A stretch of DNA of 64,000 nucleotides from Sphingobium sp. CAP-1 (GTDB lineage: Bacteria > Pseudomonadota > Alphaproteobacteria > Sphingomonadales > Sphingomonadaceae), in assembly GCF_009720145.1 (NCBI RefSeq), contig NZ_CP046253.1:1032001-1096000 (forward strand), in the 5' to 3' direction. Position numbers and translations under genes: made by a program. The notes below the pieces were generated by a model, which ran no database searches, had not been told where the DNA came from, and saw nothing but the letters and a program-made list of their open reading frames with translations. Position 1 is the stretch's first letter. Each line of letters starts with the position of its first letter. Shown one piece after another: positions 51,212 through 60,587 of the stretch.

Positions 51212-53401
51212 ATGCGCACCGCATTTTCCAGTTTCTTGATGTCGACGGCCGCCGCCGCGCTGGCGTGCGCCGCCCAGAATGCGGCAGCACAGAGCGCCGC
51301 CGCGCCGCAGGCCAGCGCCGACACGTCAGCGCCGAACGAACTTGGCGAAATCGTCGTCACCGCCAACCGCGTCGCCAGCAGCGCGCAGAAAACCGCGACC
51401 GCGCTGACCGTCTATTCGGGCAATGATCTGGCCGCCGCGGGCGTCGCCAGCGTCCAGTCGCTCCAGACCATCGACCCCAGCGTCAACGTGACCAGCAGCA
51501 CCGGCGCCGCCTATGTCGCGGTGCGCGGCATCGCCTCGACCGACGTGACCGAAATCGGCGACCCGTCGGTGCCGATCGCGCGCGACGGTTTCTTCACCAA
51601 CCGCAGCTTTTCGATCGGCACGTCCATGTATGATCTGGAGCGCGTCGAAGTGCTGAAGGGGCCGCAGGGCACGCTGTTCGGCCGCAACTCGACCGGCGGT
51701 CTGGTCAGCATCATCACCCAGAAGCCGAAAAAGGAACTGGGCGCCTTTGGATCGATCGAAGTCGGCAATTATGACACGATCAACGTCGAAGCCGGCGCGA
51801 ACCTGCCGGTCGGCGACAAGGTGCAGTTCCGCTTTTCCGGCATCACCCGCCGTCATGACGGCTATCGCGACATCACCGTCATCAATGCCGAAGGCGACGA
51901 TGAAAAGACCGTGTCGGGCCGCGCGCAGGTCGCGTTCCAGCCGTTCGAGGGCTTTTCGGGCCTGATCAGCTATCAGCATGACGAGATCGACGCGGTCGGC
52001 GATCTGGCGCTTCAGTCGGCCATTTCGACCGTGCCGACGATCACCGATGAAAAGCGCTTCCCCAATTATCAGCCGACCTTCACCAGGCTGAACGGGGACC
52101 GCATCCGCTGGGAATTCAGCTATGACGCGCTGCCGCTGGGGCTGACGCTGACCTATGCCGGCGGCTACGACAATCAGAAATGGGGCCATGCGCTCGATGC
52201 GTCCAACCTGGGTGGCACGACCCGCCAACAGTTTCTGCAAAGCGAAAGCCCGGAAACATGGAATCATGAAGTGCGGATCGCCACGCCGCAGGACGGCCCC
52301 TTCACGTTGCAGGCCGGCTATTTCCATTTCGACGAGAAGAACACGATCGACAGCGGGTTGCTGGTCCGCTCTGGTCCCTATGCCGACCGTTATCTCATCA
52401 AGTTCGACTATGCTGTGAAAACCCAGTCGGACGCGGTGTTCGGCCATGCCACTTATAAATTCGGTGATGCGCTGAAGGCGTCCGCTGGCATACGCTACAC
52501 CTGGGACAAGAAAGACCGCGAAGGCAATGCGGTCCTCGACCTGGAGGTCGCGAGCGGTGGTCACGCCCCCGCCATCCTCATCACCACGCCCGGCAACGGT
52601 TCGATCAGCCAGCACAAGCCGACCTATCATGTCGGCCTCGACTGGACCCCGACCAACCAGAATATGGTCTATGTGAAATATGACACCGGCTACAAGTCGG
52701 GCGGGTTCAATTCCAATGGCAGCGCGGCGTCGGTCGACTATGCGCCGGAAAATCTCGACGCCTTCGAACTGGGGACCAAGAACCGTTTCCTGAACAACCA
52801 GTTGCAGGTCAACGCCGCTGCCTTCTACCAGAAATATAAGGGTTATCAGGCGTCGCAGACGACGGCGGTGATCTCGTCGGGCAGCGGCACCTTCAACATC
52901 GGCAGCGCAACCATCTATGGCGTCGAAGCGCAGGTCGTGGCCTTGCTGGGCGGATTGCGCATGGACCTCAACGGCACCTGGCTGCACGCCAACTTCTCCG
53001 ACAGCGTCGGCAGCGTGCGGGACGGCGCCGGGGTGGTGCGCGACATCAGCGGCAACCGCCTGCCCAATGCGCCGCGCCTGTCGCTGACCGGCGGGCTGGA
53101 ATATAGTTTCCCGATCGGCGATGGCACGCTCAAGCCGCGCATCGACGGCAAATATAGCTCGGCCTATTATTACAGTGTGTTCAACGACGCGGATACCAGG
53201 CAGGGCAATTATGCCACCGGCAATATCTCGCTGACCTGGGTGCCGCGGGTGGACGGGCCGCTCGAACTGCAATTGTTCGTGCGCAACTTCACCGACGAGG
53301 CGGTCTATGCCAATGCCGCGCGCAACTTCGTCGCGGGCGTGAACACCTATCAGTTCCAGGCGCCGCGCACCTATGGTGGTCGTCTGGCCTTCCACTTCTG
53401 A
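51212..53401 (+). CDS. TonB-dependent outer-membrane receptor of the glycoside locus
   Basis: A 729-residue receptor. It has a signal peptide ending near NAAAQS, TonB box-like GEIVVTANR, plug phrases TIDPSVNVTSSTGAAYVAVR and VLKGPQGTLFGRNSTGG, and a C-terminal barrel ending in YGGRLAFHF with terminal Phe. It is the same broad family as the receptor at 4460-6760. ATG 51212 follows GGGAGGATAG. Divergent from the GH106 rhamnosidase gene and sharing its control region, it most likely brings the plant glycoside through the outer membrane. Confidence 0.9.
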   Translation: MRTAFSSFLMSTAAAALACAAQNAAAQSAAAPQASADTSAPNELGEIVVTANRVASSAQKTATALTVYSGNDLAAAGVASVQSLQTIDPSVNVTSSTGAAYVAVRGIASTDVTEIGDPSVPIARDGFFTNRSFSIGTSMYDLERVEVLKGPQGTLFGRNSTGGLVSIITQKPKKELGAFGSIEVGNYDTINVEAGANLPVGDKVQFRFSGITRRHDGYRDITVINAEGDDEKTVSGRAQVAFQPFEGFSGLISYQHDEIDAVGDLALQSAISTVPTITDEKRFPNYQPTFTRLNGDRIRWEFSYDALPLGLTLTYAGGYDNQKWGHALDASNLGGTTRQQFLQSESPETWNHEVRIATPQDGPFTLQAGYFHFDEKNTIDSGLLVRSGPYADRYLIKFDYAVKTQSDAVFGHATYKFGDALKASAGIRYTWDKKDREGNAVLDLEVASGGHAPAILITTPGNGSISQHKPTYHVGLDWTPTNQNMVYVKYDTGYKSGGFNSNGSAASVDYAPENLDAFELGTKNRFLNNQLQVNAAAFYQKYKGYQASQTTAVISSGSGTFNIGSATIYGVEAQVVALLGGLRMDLNGTWLHANFSDSVGSVRDGAGVVRDISGNRLPNAPRLSLTGGLEYSFPIGDGTLKPRIDGKYSSAYYYSVFNDADTRQGNYATGNISLTWVPRVDGPLELQLFVRNFTDEAVYANAARNFVAGVNTYQFQAPRTYGGRLAFHF

Positions 53402-53407
53402 TTGCCG

Positions 53408-53444
53408 ATGTCGCGCCGCCATCTCCGTGTTGGCGGTGCGACAT
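53408..53444. terminator. Hairpin after the TonB receptor gene
   Basis: Arms of 14 bases (53408-53421 and 53431-53444) pair with one mismatch; outer part ATGTCGC/GCGACAT. No T-run follows, so it may be a partial terminator or protect the 3' end. Confidence 0.5.
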
Positions 53445-53484
53445 GGCTTGACAAGCGGGTCCGTCGTGGAGAGGGGTTAGGACT

Positions 53485-54141
53485 GTGACGACGACGACTT
53501 CTCCCTTGCGGACCACGCCCCCCCGCGCGCCACGGCAGCAGCGCAGCCAGGCCTCGTTCGAGCGGATGATCGCCGCAGCCGAGGCATTGCTGCGCGAACG
53601 CGGCAATGATGATTTCACGCTCCAGGAAGTCGGCAAGCGTGGCAAGGTATCGATCGGTTCCATCTATTGCCGGTTCGACAGCAAGGATGATCTGATCCGC
53701 GCCGTTCAGGCGCAAGTGCTGGAGCAGGTCAATGCCGATCAGTTGAAAGTGCTTGCCGAAGCGGAGGCCAAGGCGTCCAACCTGCGGGAACTGGTGCCTT
53801 TGCTGGTCAACGGCATCGCCAATGTGTTGCGCCGCCATGCCGATCTGATGCGGCCGATGATGCTGCGCGCCACCACCGACCCGATCGTCGCGGCGGCGGG
53901 CAAGAAAAGCTATGCCGCGGTTGCCGACCGGGTGCAGAATATGATGCTGGCGCATCGCGACGAGATCAAGCAGCCCGATCCCGACCGTGCAGTCCATTCG
54001 GCCTATCGAGTCCTCTATGCCGCCATCGCCCGCTATCTGGGCTTTGGTTCCGCGACCGGCGCGGCCTGGGAAGGCGACTGGGAGGAACTGACCCAGGATC
54101 TGGGCAAGATGTGCGCTGCCTTCCTGTTGTCGAGCGACTAG
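53485..54141 (+). CDS. TetR-family regulator
   Basis: A 218-residue TetR/AcrR protein. The HTH is clear: ERMIAAAEALLRERGNDDFT, LQEVGKRGKVSIGSIYCRFD, SKDDLIRAVQ. The ligand domain is all helical with no family name. It starts at GTG 53485. It follows the TonB receptor gene on the same strand and converges with the MFS gene of the LigW operon. It is the nearest local candidate for binding the AGAAT-N4-ATTCT sites, but it could as well control the LigW operon; no copy of the palindrome lies in front of its own gene. Confidence 0.87.
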   Translation: MTTTTSPLRTTPPRAPRQQRSQASFERMIAAAEALLRERGNDDFTLQEVGKRGKVSIGSIYCRFDSKDDLIRAVQAQVLEQVNADQLKVLAEAEAKASNLRELVPLLVNGIANVLRRHADLMRPMMLRATTDPIVAAAGKKSYAAVADRVQNMMLAHRDEIKQPDPDRAVHSAYRVLYAAIARYLGFGSATGAAWEGDWEELTQDLGKMCAAFLLSSD

Positions 54142-54145
54142 CCTT

Positions 54146-55738
54146 TCAGATCGCCTCCCCCGCCGCCCGCGCGCGGGGAAGCAGGCTGGCATGGTCACGC
54201 TCGACCCGCATCAGCAGGACCAGCAACACCAGCACCAGTGGCGGCGCCACCCAGTTGATCGACAGGATCGCCCCGGCCAGATCGCCGCTGCGCGCGTCGC
54301 TGATCATCCCCACCGCATAGGGGCCGATGCCCAGGCCGAAAATGGTCGACACGACGATATAGAGGCTGACCGTCAGCCCGCGCATCCGCGGCAGCACCTG
54401 TTCGAACAGCACTGCATAGAGCGGCGGCATCCACATGGTGAGGATCAGGCTGTAGAGGGTGAAGCGCCAATAGAAGGCCTGCGCGTCGCCGGCGCGATAG
54501 ACCCACAGCGCGATCAGCGGCGACAGGCCCATGGCGAACAGCGCCACCCAGACCCGGCGCGACAGGCGATGCGCGCCGATCCGGTCGGACAATGGCCCGG
54601 CGATCAGCGGCCCGACCACGCCCAGCGCGGCGGACAGCAGGCCGAACTGCATCCCGGTGTCAGCCGGTGAGAGGCCATAGCTTTGCATCAGGAAGGACGG
54701 GGTGAAACCCATCACGCCATAGTTGATGACGCCTTGCAGCGATCCCGCCGCGATGCACAGCAGCAGCGAGGGATTGCGGGTGATGAGCGCGCAGGCGACC
54801 GGATCTCGGCGCTTGAGCGACTGGATCAGGTTGACGATGACGACGGCGCCGAAACCGATGACGCTCCATTGTATCACATGCGGGCTGATCGCGATGCCGC
54901 CCAGCAGCAAGGGCGGGCGCGGCGACAAGGCCTCCGCCCAGCGGATCGCCAGCAGCATCGCGATGACGATCAGCGCCAGCAGGCCGATATTGCGCAGCCA
55001 GTCTCGGCGATTGGCGCGGGCCTGCGCCAGGCTCAGCCAATGGAAGCCCGGCGTCACTGCGCACAGGATGGACAGGCTGGCGCGGAACGGATGGGGATCG
55101 GGCGGAGTGGGGATACCGTCAATCGCGCCGCGCTGCGGTTCGGGCAGGCGGCTCATCAGGAAGGCGATGACAAAGCCCGGCGTCGCCGCCACGGCGAAGG
55201 CGAATTGCCAGCCTTTCAGGCCCAGCGGCGCGTCGCTGTCCAGATAGCGCGCATCCCACCATTGCGCCGCGACGCCACCGATGATGAGCGACCCGCCCAG
55301 GCCTATCGCGATCGCGGCGGCCATCACCGCCATCACCATGCCGCGCTTTTCACGCGGGAAATAATCATAGGTCAGGCTGGTGCCGGCCGGTTGCGACGCC
55401 GCTTCGCCGATGCCGACGCACAGGCGCGACAGCATCAGCGTGAAGAAGCCGGTGGCCAGCGCCGCGCCGCCGGTGGCGATCGACCAGAAGCCGATGGTGA
55501 TCGCCAGCAGCTTCGTACGTATCCACCCGTCCGCCAGCCGGCCCAGCGGCAGCGAGAAGAGCGCGTAGAACAGCGCGAAAACGGTGCCATAGAGCAGCCC
55601 CATTTCCGCGTCGCCGATCTTCAGGTCGGCCTTGATCGCAGGCGCAAGGATGGCGAGGATGTTGCGGTCGAGCAGGCTGACCAGATTGGTGCCTGCGACC
55701 AGCGCAAGCGCATAATAAGCGGTGCGACGCGGCGGCAT
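54146..55738 (-). CDS. MFS transporter (Spinster-like) ending the LigW operon
   Basis: A 530-residue major-facilitator protein, with the start LVAGTNLVSLLDRNILAILAPAIK of the Spinster-like group and SLPLGRLADGWIRTKLLA. An unusually long middle loop follows helix 6. ATG 55738 lies eight bases after the stop of the decarboxylase gene. It and the MFS at 59030 flank the enzymes of the operon; one could import the aromatic compound and the other export a by-product. Confidence 0.82.
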   Translation of the reverse strand: MPPRRTAYYALALVAGTNLVSLLDRNILAILAPAIKADLKIGDAEMGLLYGTVFALFYALFSLPLGRLADGWIRTKLLAITIGFWSIATGGAALATGFFTLMLSRLCVGIGEAASQPAGTSLTYDYFPREKRGMVMAVMAAAIAIGLGGSLIIGGVAAQWWDARYLDSDAPLGLKGWQFAFAVAATPGFVIAFLMSRLPEPQRGAIDGIPTPPDPHPFRASLSILCAVTPGFHWLSLAQARANRRDWLRNIGLLALIVIAMLLAIRWAEALSPRPPLLLGGIAISPHVIQWSVIGFGAVVIVNLIQSLKRRDPVACALITRNPSLLLCIAAGSLQGVINYGVMGFTPSFLMQSYGLSPADTGMQFGLLSAALGVVGPLIAGPLSDRIGAHRLSRRVWVALFAMGLSPLIALWVYRAGDAQAFYWRFTLYSLILTMWMPPLYAVLFEQVLPRMRGLTVSLYIVVSTIFGLGIGPYAVGMISDARSGDLAGAILSINWVAPPLVLVLLVLLMRVERDHASLLPRARAAGEAI

Positions 55739-55746
55739 CGTCTGAC

Positions 55747-56802
55747 TCACAGGCGAAACACGCGCTGGGCATTGGTCTGCATCAGCTTGCGCTTCGCATC
55801 GTCGGATATGGCCAGCAGATCGTGGGTCCGCACCTCGTCCGCGACATATTGATAGGGATAGTCCATCGCATACATGACCCGATCCTCCCCCAGCACGGAT
55901 TGCGCGAATATGATCGCCGGCTCCCACGCCATGCCGCTGGTGGTAACGCAGACGTTCGATCGCATATAGTCGTGGATGCTTTTCTGGAGCGGCTTCATCC
56001 GGTCATAGCGCTGCGACCGTACGCCGGCCTGATGCATATAGTCCAGTCGATAGAGCCAATAGGGCAAAGCCTCCCCCATATGGCCGACGATGATCTGCAA
56101 GTCAGGATAGCGGTCGAAAATGCCGATGGTGATGAGCCGCAGCAAATGCATCCCCGTTTCCACGCCGAAGCCGAAAATCGCGCCGTCCAGCCCCGCGTCC
56201 AGCATCGGCCCGATCATCGTATCGGGCGGGGTGGAGGGATGGATGTAGAGCGGCTGGCCGGTATCGGCGAGCGCACGGAAGATCGGATCGAACTTCGGAT
56301 CGTCCAGATATTCGCCCTGCGTATGGCTGTTGACCATCACGCCTTTGAACCCCAGATCGTCCGCGCCGCGCCGGATTTCGGCGGCGGACCAGTCCGGGTC
56401 TTGCGGCGCGATGGAGGTCATGCCGACGAAGCGGGTCGGATGGGCGGCGCAGCGATCGGCGAGATGATCGTTGGCGCGGGCGACCATCGCCTTGGCTTCG
56501 TCCGTATCGAGCAGCGGCTGCACGCCGGGCGAGGTCAGCGACAGGATCGCCACGTCGATGCCGGTCGCGTCCATGTCCGCCAGCCGCTGGTCGCCCAGGT
56601 CCAGCAGCCGGTCGATGATCTGGGTCGCGCGCTGCGACGGCGACTGGCCGTAAAAGCCCCAGAGCGACACCATGCCCCGATCCGCCGTGCCGTCGCGCAC
56701 CATGCGCAGATAGGCGTCGATCTGCTCGCGCGTGGCGAACGCCTCTTCGGTAGCGATGCGCAGATAGCCACGATCGCCGCCGGTCCTCAATATATGCGTC
56801 AT
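55747..56802 (-). CDS. ligW: 5-Carboxyvanillate decarboxylase, LigW type
   Basis: A 351-residue amidohydrolase-fold decarboxylase. Key residues fall at the numbers recalled for LigW: metal ligands E19 (IATEEAFAT), H188 (YIHPS) and D314 (AMDYPY), the nearby H241 (VGHMGE), and substrate contacts R58, T90 and R252. LigW removes the C5 carboxyl of 5-carboxyvanillate to give vanillate without oxidation and can serve 5-carboxyferulate similarly. gamma-Resorcylate decarboxylase is a close relative and an alternative. It lies directly after the aldehyde dehydrogenase gene with three bases between, so an aldehyde-to-acid-to-decarboxylated product sequence is likely. Confidence 0.82.
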   Translation of the reverse strand: MTHILRTGGDRGYLRIATEEAFATREQIDAYLRMVRDGTADRGMVSLWGFYGQSPSQRATQIIDRLLDLGDQRLADMDATGIDVAILSLTSPGVQPLLDTDEAKAMVARANDHLADRCAAHPTRFVGMTSIAPQDPDWSAAEIRRGADDLGFKGVMVNSHTQGEYLDDPKFDPIFRALADTGQPLYIHPSTPPDTMIGPMLDAGLDGAIFGFGVETGMHLLRLITIGIFDRYPDLQIIVGHMGEALPYWLYRLDYMHQAGVRSQRYDRMKPLQKSIHDYMRSNVCVTTSGMAWEPAIIFAQSVLGEDRVMYAMDYPYQYVADEVRTHDLLAISDDAKRKLMQTNAQRVFRL

Positions 56803-56805
56803 CGT

Positions 56806-58233
56806 CTATCCTTCGTGAATGGCTTTGGTGACGAGGCAGGCGTCGATCCCCTCCGGTCCGTCCTCCGCGCCATGGCCGGACCATTTGACCCCGCCGAATG
56901 GCGAGTCCGATCCGCCGATCATCGCCGTGTTGATGCCGACCATGCCGGCCTCGACCTCTCGCGCCACCCGGCGTTGCCGCGTGGCGTCGCTGGTCCAGGC
57001 ATAGGCCGCCAGACCATAAGGCAGGCGGTTGGCCTCCGCGATCATTGCCCCCTCATCCGGGTAGGCGTTGATGAGCGCGACCGGGCCGAACGGCTCCTCG
57101 TTCATGATGGCGGCGTCGATCGGCACGGCGGACAGCACGGTCGGGGCAAAGAAATAGCCGGCATTGCCGATCCGCGCGCCGCCGGTTTCGAGGCGAGCGC
57201 CCTTCGCCACCGCGTCGCCGATCAGCCGGTCCATCGCGTCCAGCCGCCGCGCATTGGCCATCGGTCCCATGACGCTGGCCGGGTCCGATCCATCACCCAC
57301 TTTGACCTTGTTCGCCCGTTCGATAAAGCCGGCGAGGAAACGGTCCTGCACGCCCGCTTCCACGATGAAGCGGGTCGGCGACACGCACACCTGCCCGGCA
57401 TTGCGATATTTGCCCGCCACCACCGTATCGAGCGCCTTGTCGATGTCGGCGTCGGCGAAGATCAGCACCGGGCCATGGCCGCCCAGTTCCATCGTCGTGC
57501 GCTTGCAATCCTCCGCTGCAAGTCTGGCCAGATGCTTGCCGACGGCGGTGGAGCCGGTGAAGCTCATCTTGCGGATGATGGGCGATTCCAGCAGATGGCG
57601 CGACACTTCATCCGGCACGCCGAACACTGCCTGCGCCACATCGCCGGGCAGGCCGGCGTCGAGCAGGCATTGCAATATGGCGAGCGCTGACGCCGGGGTT
57701 TCCTCCGCCGCCTTCAATATCACCGAACATCCCGCCGCGATCGGCGCGCCCAGCTTGCGGCCCGGATTGCCGATCGGGAAGTTCCACGGCGCGAAGGCCG
57801 CGACCGGGCCGACCGGTTCCTTGGTTATGGTTGATCGCTGTCCTGCTGGCCGGACCAGCGCCCGGCCATAGAGGCGAAAGACTTCCCCGGCATAGAAGTT
57901 GAACAGGCCGACATTCATCATCACTTCGATACGCGCTTCGGCCAGCGTCTTGCCCTGTTCCAGCGTGGCGATGCGGGCGAGTGTCTCCTGCCGCTCGACC
58001 ATCAGCCGCGCCGCGCCTTGCAACACGGCCGCCCGCTCCTGCGGCGTGGAGTCCCGCCAGCGTCGGAAGCCCCGCTGCGCCGCCGCCAGCGCCGCGTCCA
58101 GATCGGCTGCGTCGGCCAGCGGCAACTCGGCCAGCGCCGTGCCGGTGGCGGGATTGACGACCTTGTGGGTGCGCCGCCCGCCGCCCGACAGCCGCTGGCC
58201 GTCGATCATCAGATAGAGATCGGGATAGGTCAT
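56806..58233 (-). CDS. NAD(P)-dependent aldehyde dehydrogenase
   Basis: A 475-residue aldehyde dehydrogenase. The active site has N151 (APWNFPIGN), general base E249 (MELGGHGP) and nucleophile C283 (NAGQVCVSPTRF). By overall pattern it belongs to the succinate-semialdehyde/aromatic aldehyde group. In this operon an aromatic aldehyde, such as a 5-formyl guaiacyl compound, would give the 5-carboxy acid that LigW takes. It starts at ATG 58233, four bases after the stop of the SnoaL-like gene. Confidence 0.85.
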   Translation of the reverse strand: MTYPDLYLMIDGQRLSGGGRRTHKVVNPATGTALAELPLADAADLDAALAAAQRGFRRWRDSTPQERAAVLQGAARLMVERQETLARIATLEQGKTLAEARIEVMMNVGLFNFYAGEVFRLYGRALVRPAGQRSTITKEPVGPVAAFAPWNFPIGNPGRKLGAPIAAGCSVILKAAEETPASALAILQCLLDAGLPGDVAQAVFGVPDEVSRHLLESPIIRKMSFTGSTAVGKHLARLAAEDCKRTTMELGGHGPVLIFADADIDKALDTVVAGKYRNAGQVCVSPTRFIVEAGVQDRFLAGFIERANKVKVGDGSDPASVMGPMANARRLDAMDRLIGDAVAKGARLETGGARIGNAGYFFAPTVLSAVPIDAAIMNEEPFGPVALINAYPDEGAMIAEANRLPYGLAAYAWTSDATRQRRVAREVEAGMVGINTAMIGGSDSPFGGVKWSGHGAEDGPEGIDACLVTKAIHEG

Positions 58234-58237
58234 GGGG

Positions 58238-58996
58238 TCAGGCGCTCACGGCTTCGCGCGCCGCCCGTTCGCGGTCGATATCGCCCTGCCAGCGCTGCGC
58301 GACGATCTCCTTGCCCGTCACCGGATGCGGCATGTGGAACGGCACCAGCTTATGTGTCGGCCACAGCCAGTGATCCTCGATCAGCGCATCCGGCCCGGTC
58401 GGGTCTTCGGGCCAGGTGATCTTGGGGAAGGGGACATATTCGGCCGGCGTGTTGGCCCATCCCTTGTCGAAATCGGCGTGCCATTGCGGCATATAGTTCA
58501 ATATCTGGATGCGCCAGATGCCGTCGACCTTCTTGTAGGTGTTCTCGTAAATGCCCCCTTCCCACCATTGGCGTGCGCCCAGCGCCGGGTTGGTCGGATC
58601 GGCATAATCCTTGTGCCGGCCCGCCTGCATCATCGACCGGGCGCGGGCATGAGCGGTAACGCCGTCGGGATCGATGTCGACAATATCCTGCAATTGCGGA
58701 TGATCGAGCAGGAAGCCGTCGATCGGGCCGTTGGTGCCATGGGTGAAGCGCGCCTGAAAGCGATCGACATAGAGGCGGCGGATGCCTGCCTTGCCGCGCC
58801 AGACGCCACCGAAGAAGCGGACTTCGCCATCATCGGTGAACAGGTCGGCCGTTTCGTTATACAGGCATTTGTCGATCAGATAGCCGTAGAGATGCTGCAA
58901 TTTGCGCACATCCAGCTCATCCTCGCGCCGTTGCAGGCGGGTAGACAGGTCGGCGACGGTCTTTTCCAGATGGGCGATACGATCGGTGTCGGACAT
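58238..58996 (-). CDS. NTF2/SnoaL-like protein with N-terminal coiled coil
   Basis: A 252-residue protein. A short coiled coil (residues 1-30, HLEKTVADLSTRLQRRED) precedes a SnoaL/NTF2-like fold, with LQHLYGYLIDKCLYNETADLF, RRLYVDRFQARF and WRIQILNYMPQW; a Pro- and Trp-rich tail follows. In sphingomonads several NTF2-like lyases (LdpA/LsdE and phenylcoumaran-type) remove formaldehyde from lignin dimers; such a role would fit this operon but is not proved by sequence. Dehydratase or cyclase chemistry is possible too. It is second in the leftward operon. Confidence 0.7.
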   Translation of the reverse strand: MSDTDRIAHLEKTVADLSTRLQRREDELDVRKLQHLYGYLIDKCLYNETADLFTDDGEVRFFGGVWRGKAGIRRLYVDRFQARFTHGTNGPIDGFLLDHPQLQDIVDIDPDGVTAHARARSMMQAGRHKDYADPTNPALGARQWWEGGIYENTYKKVDGIWRIQILNYMPQWHADFDKGWANTPAEYVPFPKITWPEDPTGPDALIEDHWLWPTHKLVPFHMPHPVTGKEIVAQRWQGDIDRERAAREAVSA

Positions 58997-59029
58997 ATAT
59001 TCTCTCCTATTATATGTAGAGCATACAAA

Positions 59030-60454
59030 TTAGACGGATTGCGCGGCCAGCCGCTCGACTTCCTCGCGATAGGGGCGGATGGCGCGGATCATGCACAGGG
59101 TGGCGATCGGCAGCAGGATGGCGGCGGTCAGCACCAGCGTTTTCCAGATCTGGGCCGGGTCGCCGATCACATAATCCTGCACCAGCCCGACGACGAAGCT
59201 GCCCATCGCCCCGAAGAAGGTGAACATGAACAGGTAGATGGCCGTCACCTGCCCCCGCATGGCGTTGGGCGCGACGCGCTGGATCGCGGCGTTTTGCGGC
59301 ACCGCGCCGGCAAGGCCGAACATCGCGCTGATGCTCGACACGGCGAGCGACGCATAGCCATTGGGCATCATCGGCGCGAGGATGGCGCAAATGGTGACGC
59401 AACCGAAGAAGATCGCCGCCGCGCGGACATTGGCGTCGGCGTGGCGCCTGGCCAGCCATTCCACGAATACGCCGCCCAGCAACAGCCCGGTCAGCGACGC
59501 CGCCAGCGTCAATGTGCCCATGACCGCGCCGATCTGCGCCTCGTTCCAGCCATAGGTGCGGATCATGAAGGGCACGCGCCAAAAGCTGAGGCCGAAGGAT
59601 TCGACGGCGCTCAAGGCCAGTCCGGCGAACAGCGGATAATAGACGCGACGCTTGGCATGGATCGCCTTTGCCGCGTCCAGCCCGGTGAAGGTCAGGATGC
59701 GACGACCGATCGAGCCGTCTTGCGGCGGCGTGACCGCGCCGGGATCGCGCATCTGGCGCGGCGGTTCCTTGATCGTCAGGAACAACAACGACACCAGCAG
59801 GGCAGGCAGGCCCAGCCAGATCATCAGCCATTGCCAGCCCAATATGGTGATCCCGCCATGCTGGGTCGGCGCCCAGCCCACCGCCATCGCGATCAGCATC
59901 CCGCCGATCGCCGGCCCCAGCGTCGTGCCGCCGATGAAGCCGAATTGCAGCAGGGCGAAGGCGCGGGTCAGGATGCGCGGCGGGAAGGCGTCGGCCAGCA
60001 ACGAATAGGAGGAGGGCGCATGGGCCGATCCCCCCGCCGCCAGAAAGACGCGGGTGCCGACGAACTGGCCGAAATTCTGCGCCAGTCCGCCGAGCGAGGT
60101 GATGACGCCCAGCGCCGCGACCCCGCCCGCCAGCACATATTTGCGCGGAAATATGTCGGCCAGCCGCGCCAGCGGGATGCCCACGAACAGATAGCAGATG
60201 ATGCTCGCCGGCCCCGCCAGAAAGCCCAGTTGCGAATCGGACAGGCCGAAATCGGTCTTGATCCGTTCCGCCAGCATGGCGAACACCACCTGTTCGAAAA
60301 AGGTGATGAAGGTCGCCAGGATGATGACGAACAGCGCCCAATAGGCGGCGGCCATCGAATAGGACGGGGCCGTTGCCGGGGCCGCGTCAGGAGGCGTTGC
60401 CCCCTGTTCGTCCCACGAACTGTCGGTCGCAATTGGTGCGGGCGCCAGGGCCAT
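59030..60454 (-). CDS. MFS transporter heading the LigW operon
   Basis: A 474-residue major-facilitator transporter with an extra 45-residue Pro/Ala-rich N-terminus. Helix and loop features include FVGIPLARLADIFPRKYVLA and LLLGGVFVEWLARRHA. ATG 60454 follows AGGAGAAGGTCA. It is divergent from the SDR gene and first in the operon; import of an aromatic monomer or dimer is likely. Confidence 0.82.
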   Translation of the reverse strand: MALAPAPIATDSSWDEQGATPPDAAPATAPSYSMAAAYWALFVIILATFITFFEQVVFAMLAERIKTDFGLSDSQLGFLAGPASIICYLFVGIPLARLADIFPRKYVLAGGVAALGVITSLGGLAQNFGQFVGTRVFLAAGGSAHAPSSYSLLADAFPPRILTRAFALLQFGFIGGTTLGPAIGGMLIAMAVGWAPTQHGGITILGWQWLMIWLGLPALLVSLLFLTIKEPPRQMRDPGAVTPPQDGSIGRRILTFTGLDAAKAIHAKRRVYYPLFAGLALSAVESFGLSFWRVPFMIRTYGWNEAQIGAVMGTLTLAASLTGLLLGGVFVEWLARRHADANVRAAAIFFGCVTICAILAPMMPNGYASLAVSSISAMFGLAGAVPQNAAIQRVAPNAMRGQVTAIYLFMFTFFGAMGSFVVGLVQDYVIGDPAQIWKTLVLTAAILLPIATLCMIRAIRPYREEVERLAAQSV

Positions 60455-60587
60455 TGACCTTCTCCTCTCCATTTCCCCCTTTGTTCACAGGGATGAAATT
60501 TCGGCTTGGCGAATTTGTAAGTGATCTATACGAATATGGCGAGCGAAAAATGCACGATCGTTACGAAGATCGGCCAGGGAGATCGGA
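60455..60587. promoter_or_regulatory. Divergent control region, LigW operon / SDR gene
   Basis: The 133-bp gap is AT-rich around 60500-60550 and carries CGAAT twice (60510 and 60533 regions) plus a GTA...TAC pair. It does not contain the AGAAT-N4-ATTCT palindrome. Promoter boxes could not be fixed with confidence. Confidence 0.35.

Noticed and set aside
51326..53422. 698-codon frame opposite the second TonB receptor
   Set aside because: Shadow of a receptor with full signal, plug and barrel features.
53448..53453. TTGACA as the -35 box of the TetR gene
   Set aside because: No acceptable -10 box lies 15-19 bases downstream.
58232..60457. 741-codon frame opposite the SnoaL-like and MFS genes
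   Set aside because: It crosses a gene boundary and an intergenic gap and is rich in Arg, Gln and Gly, as expected for antisense of GC-rich code.
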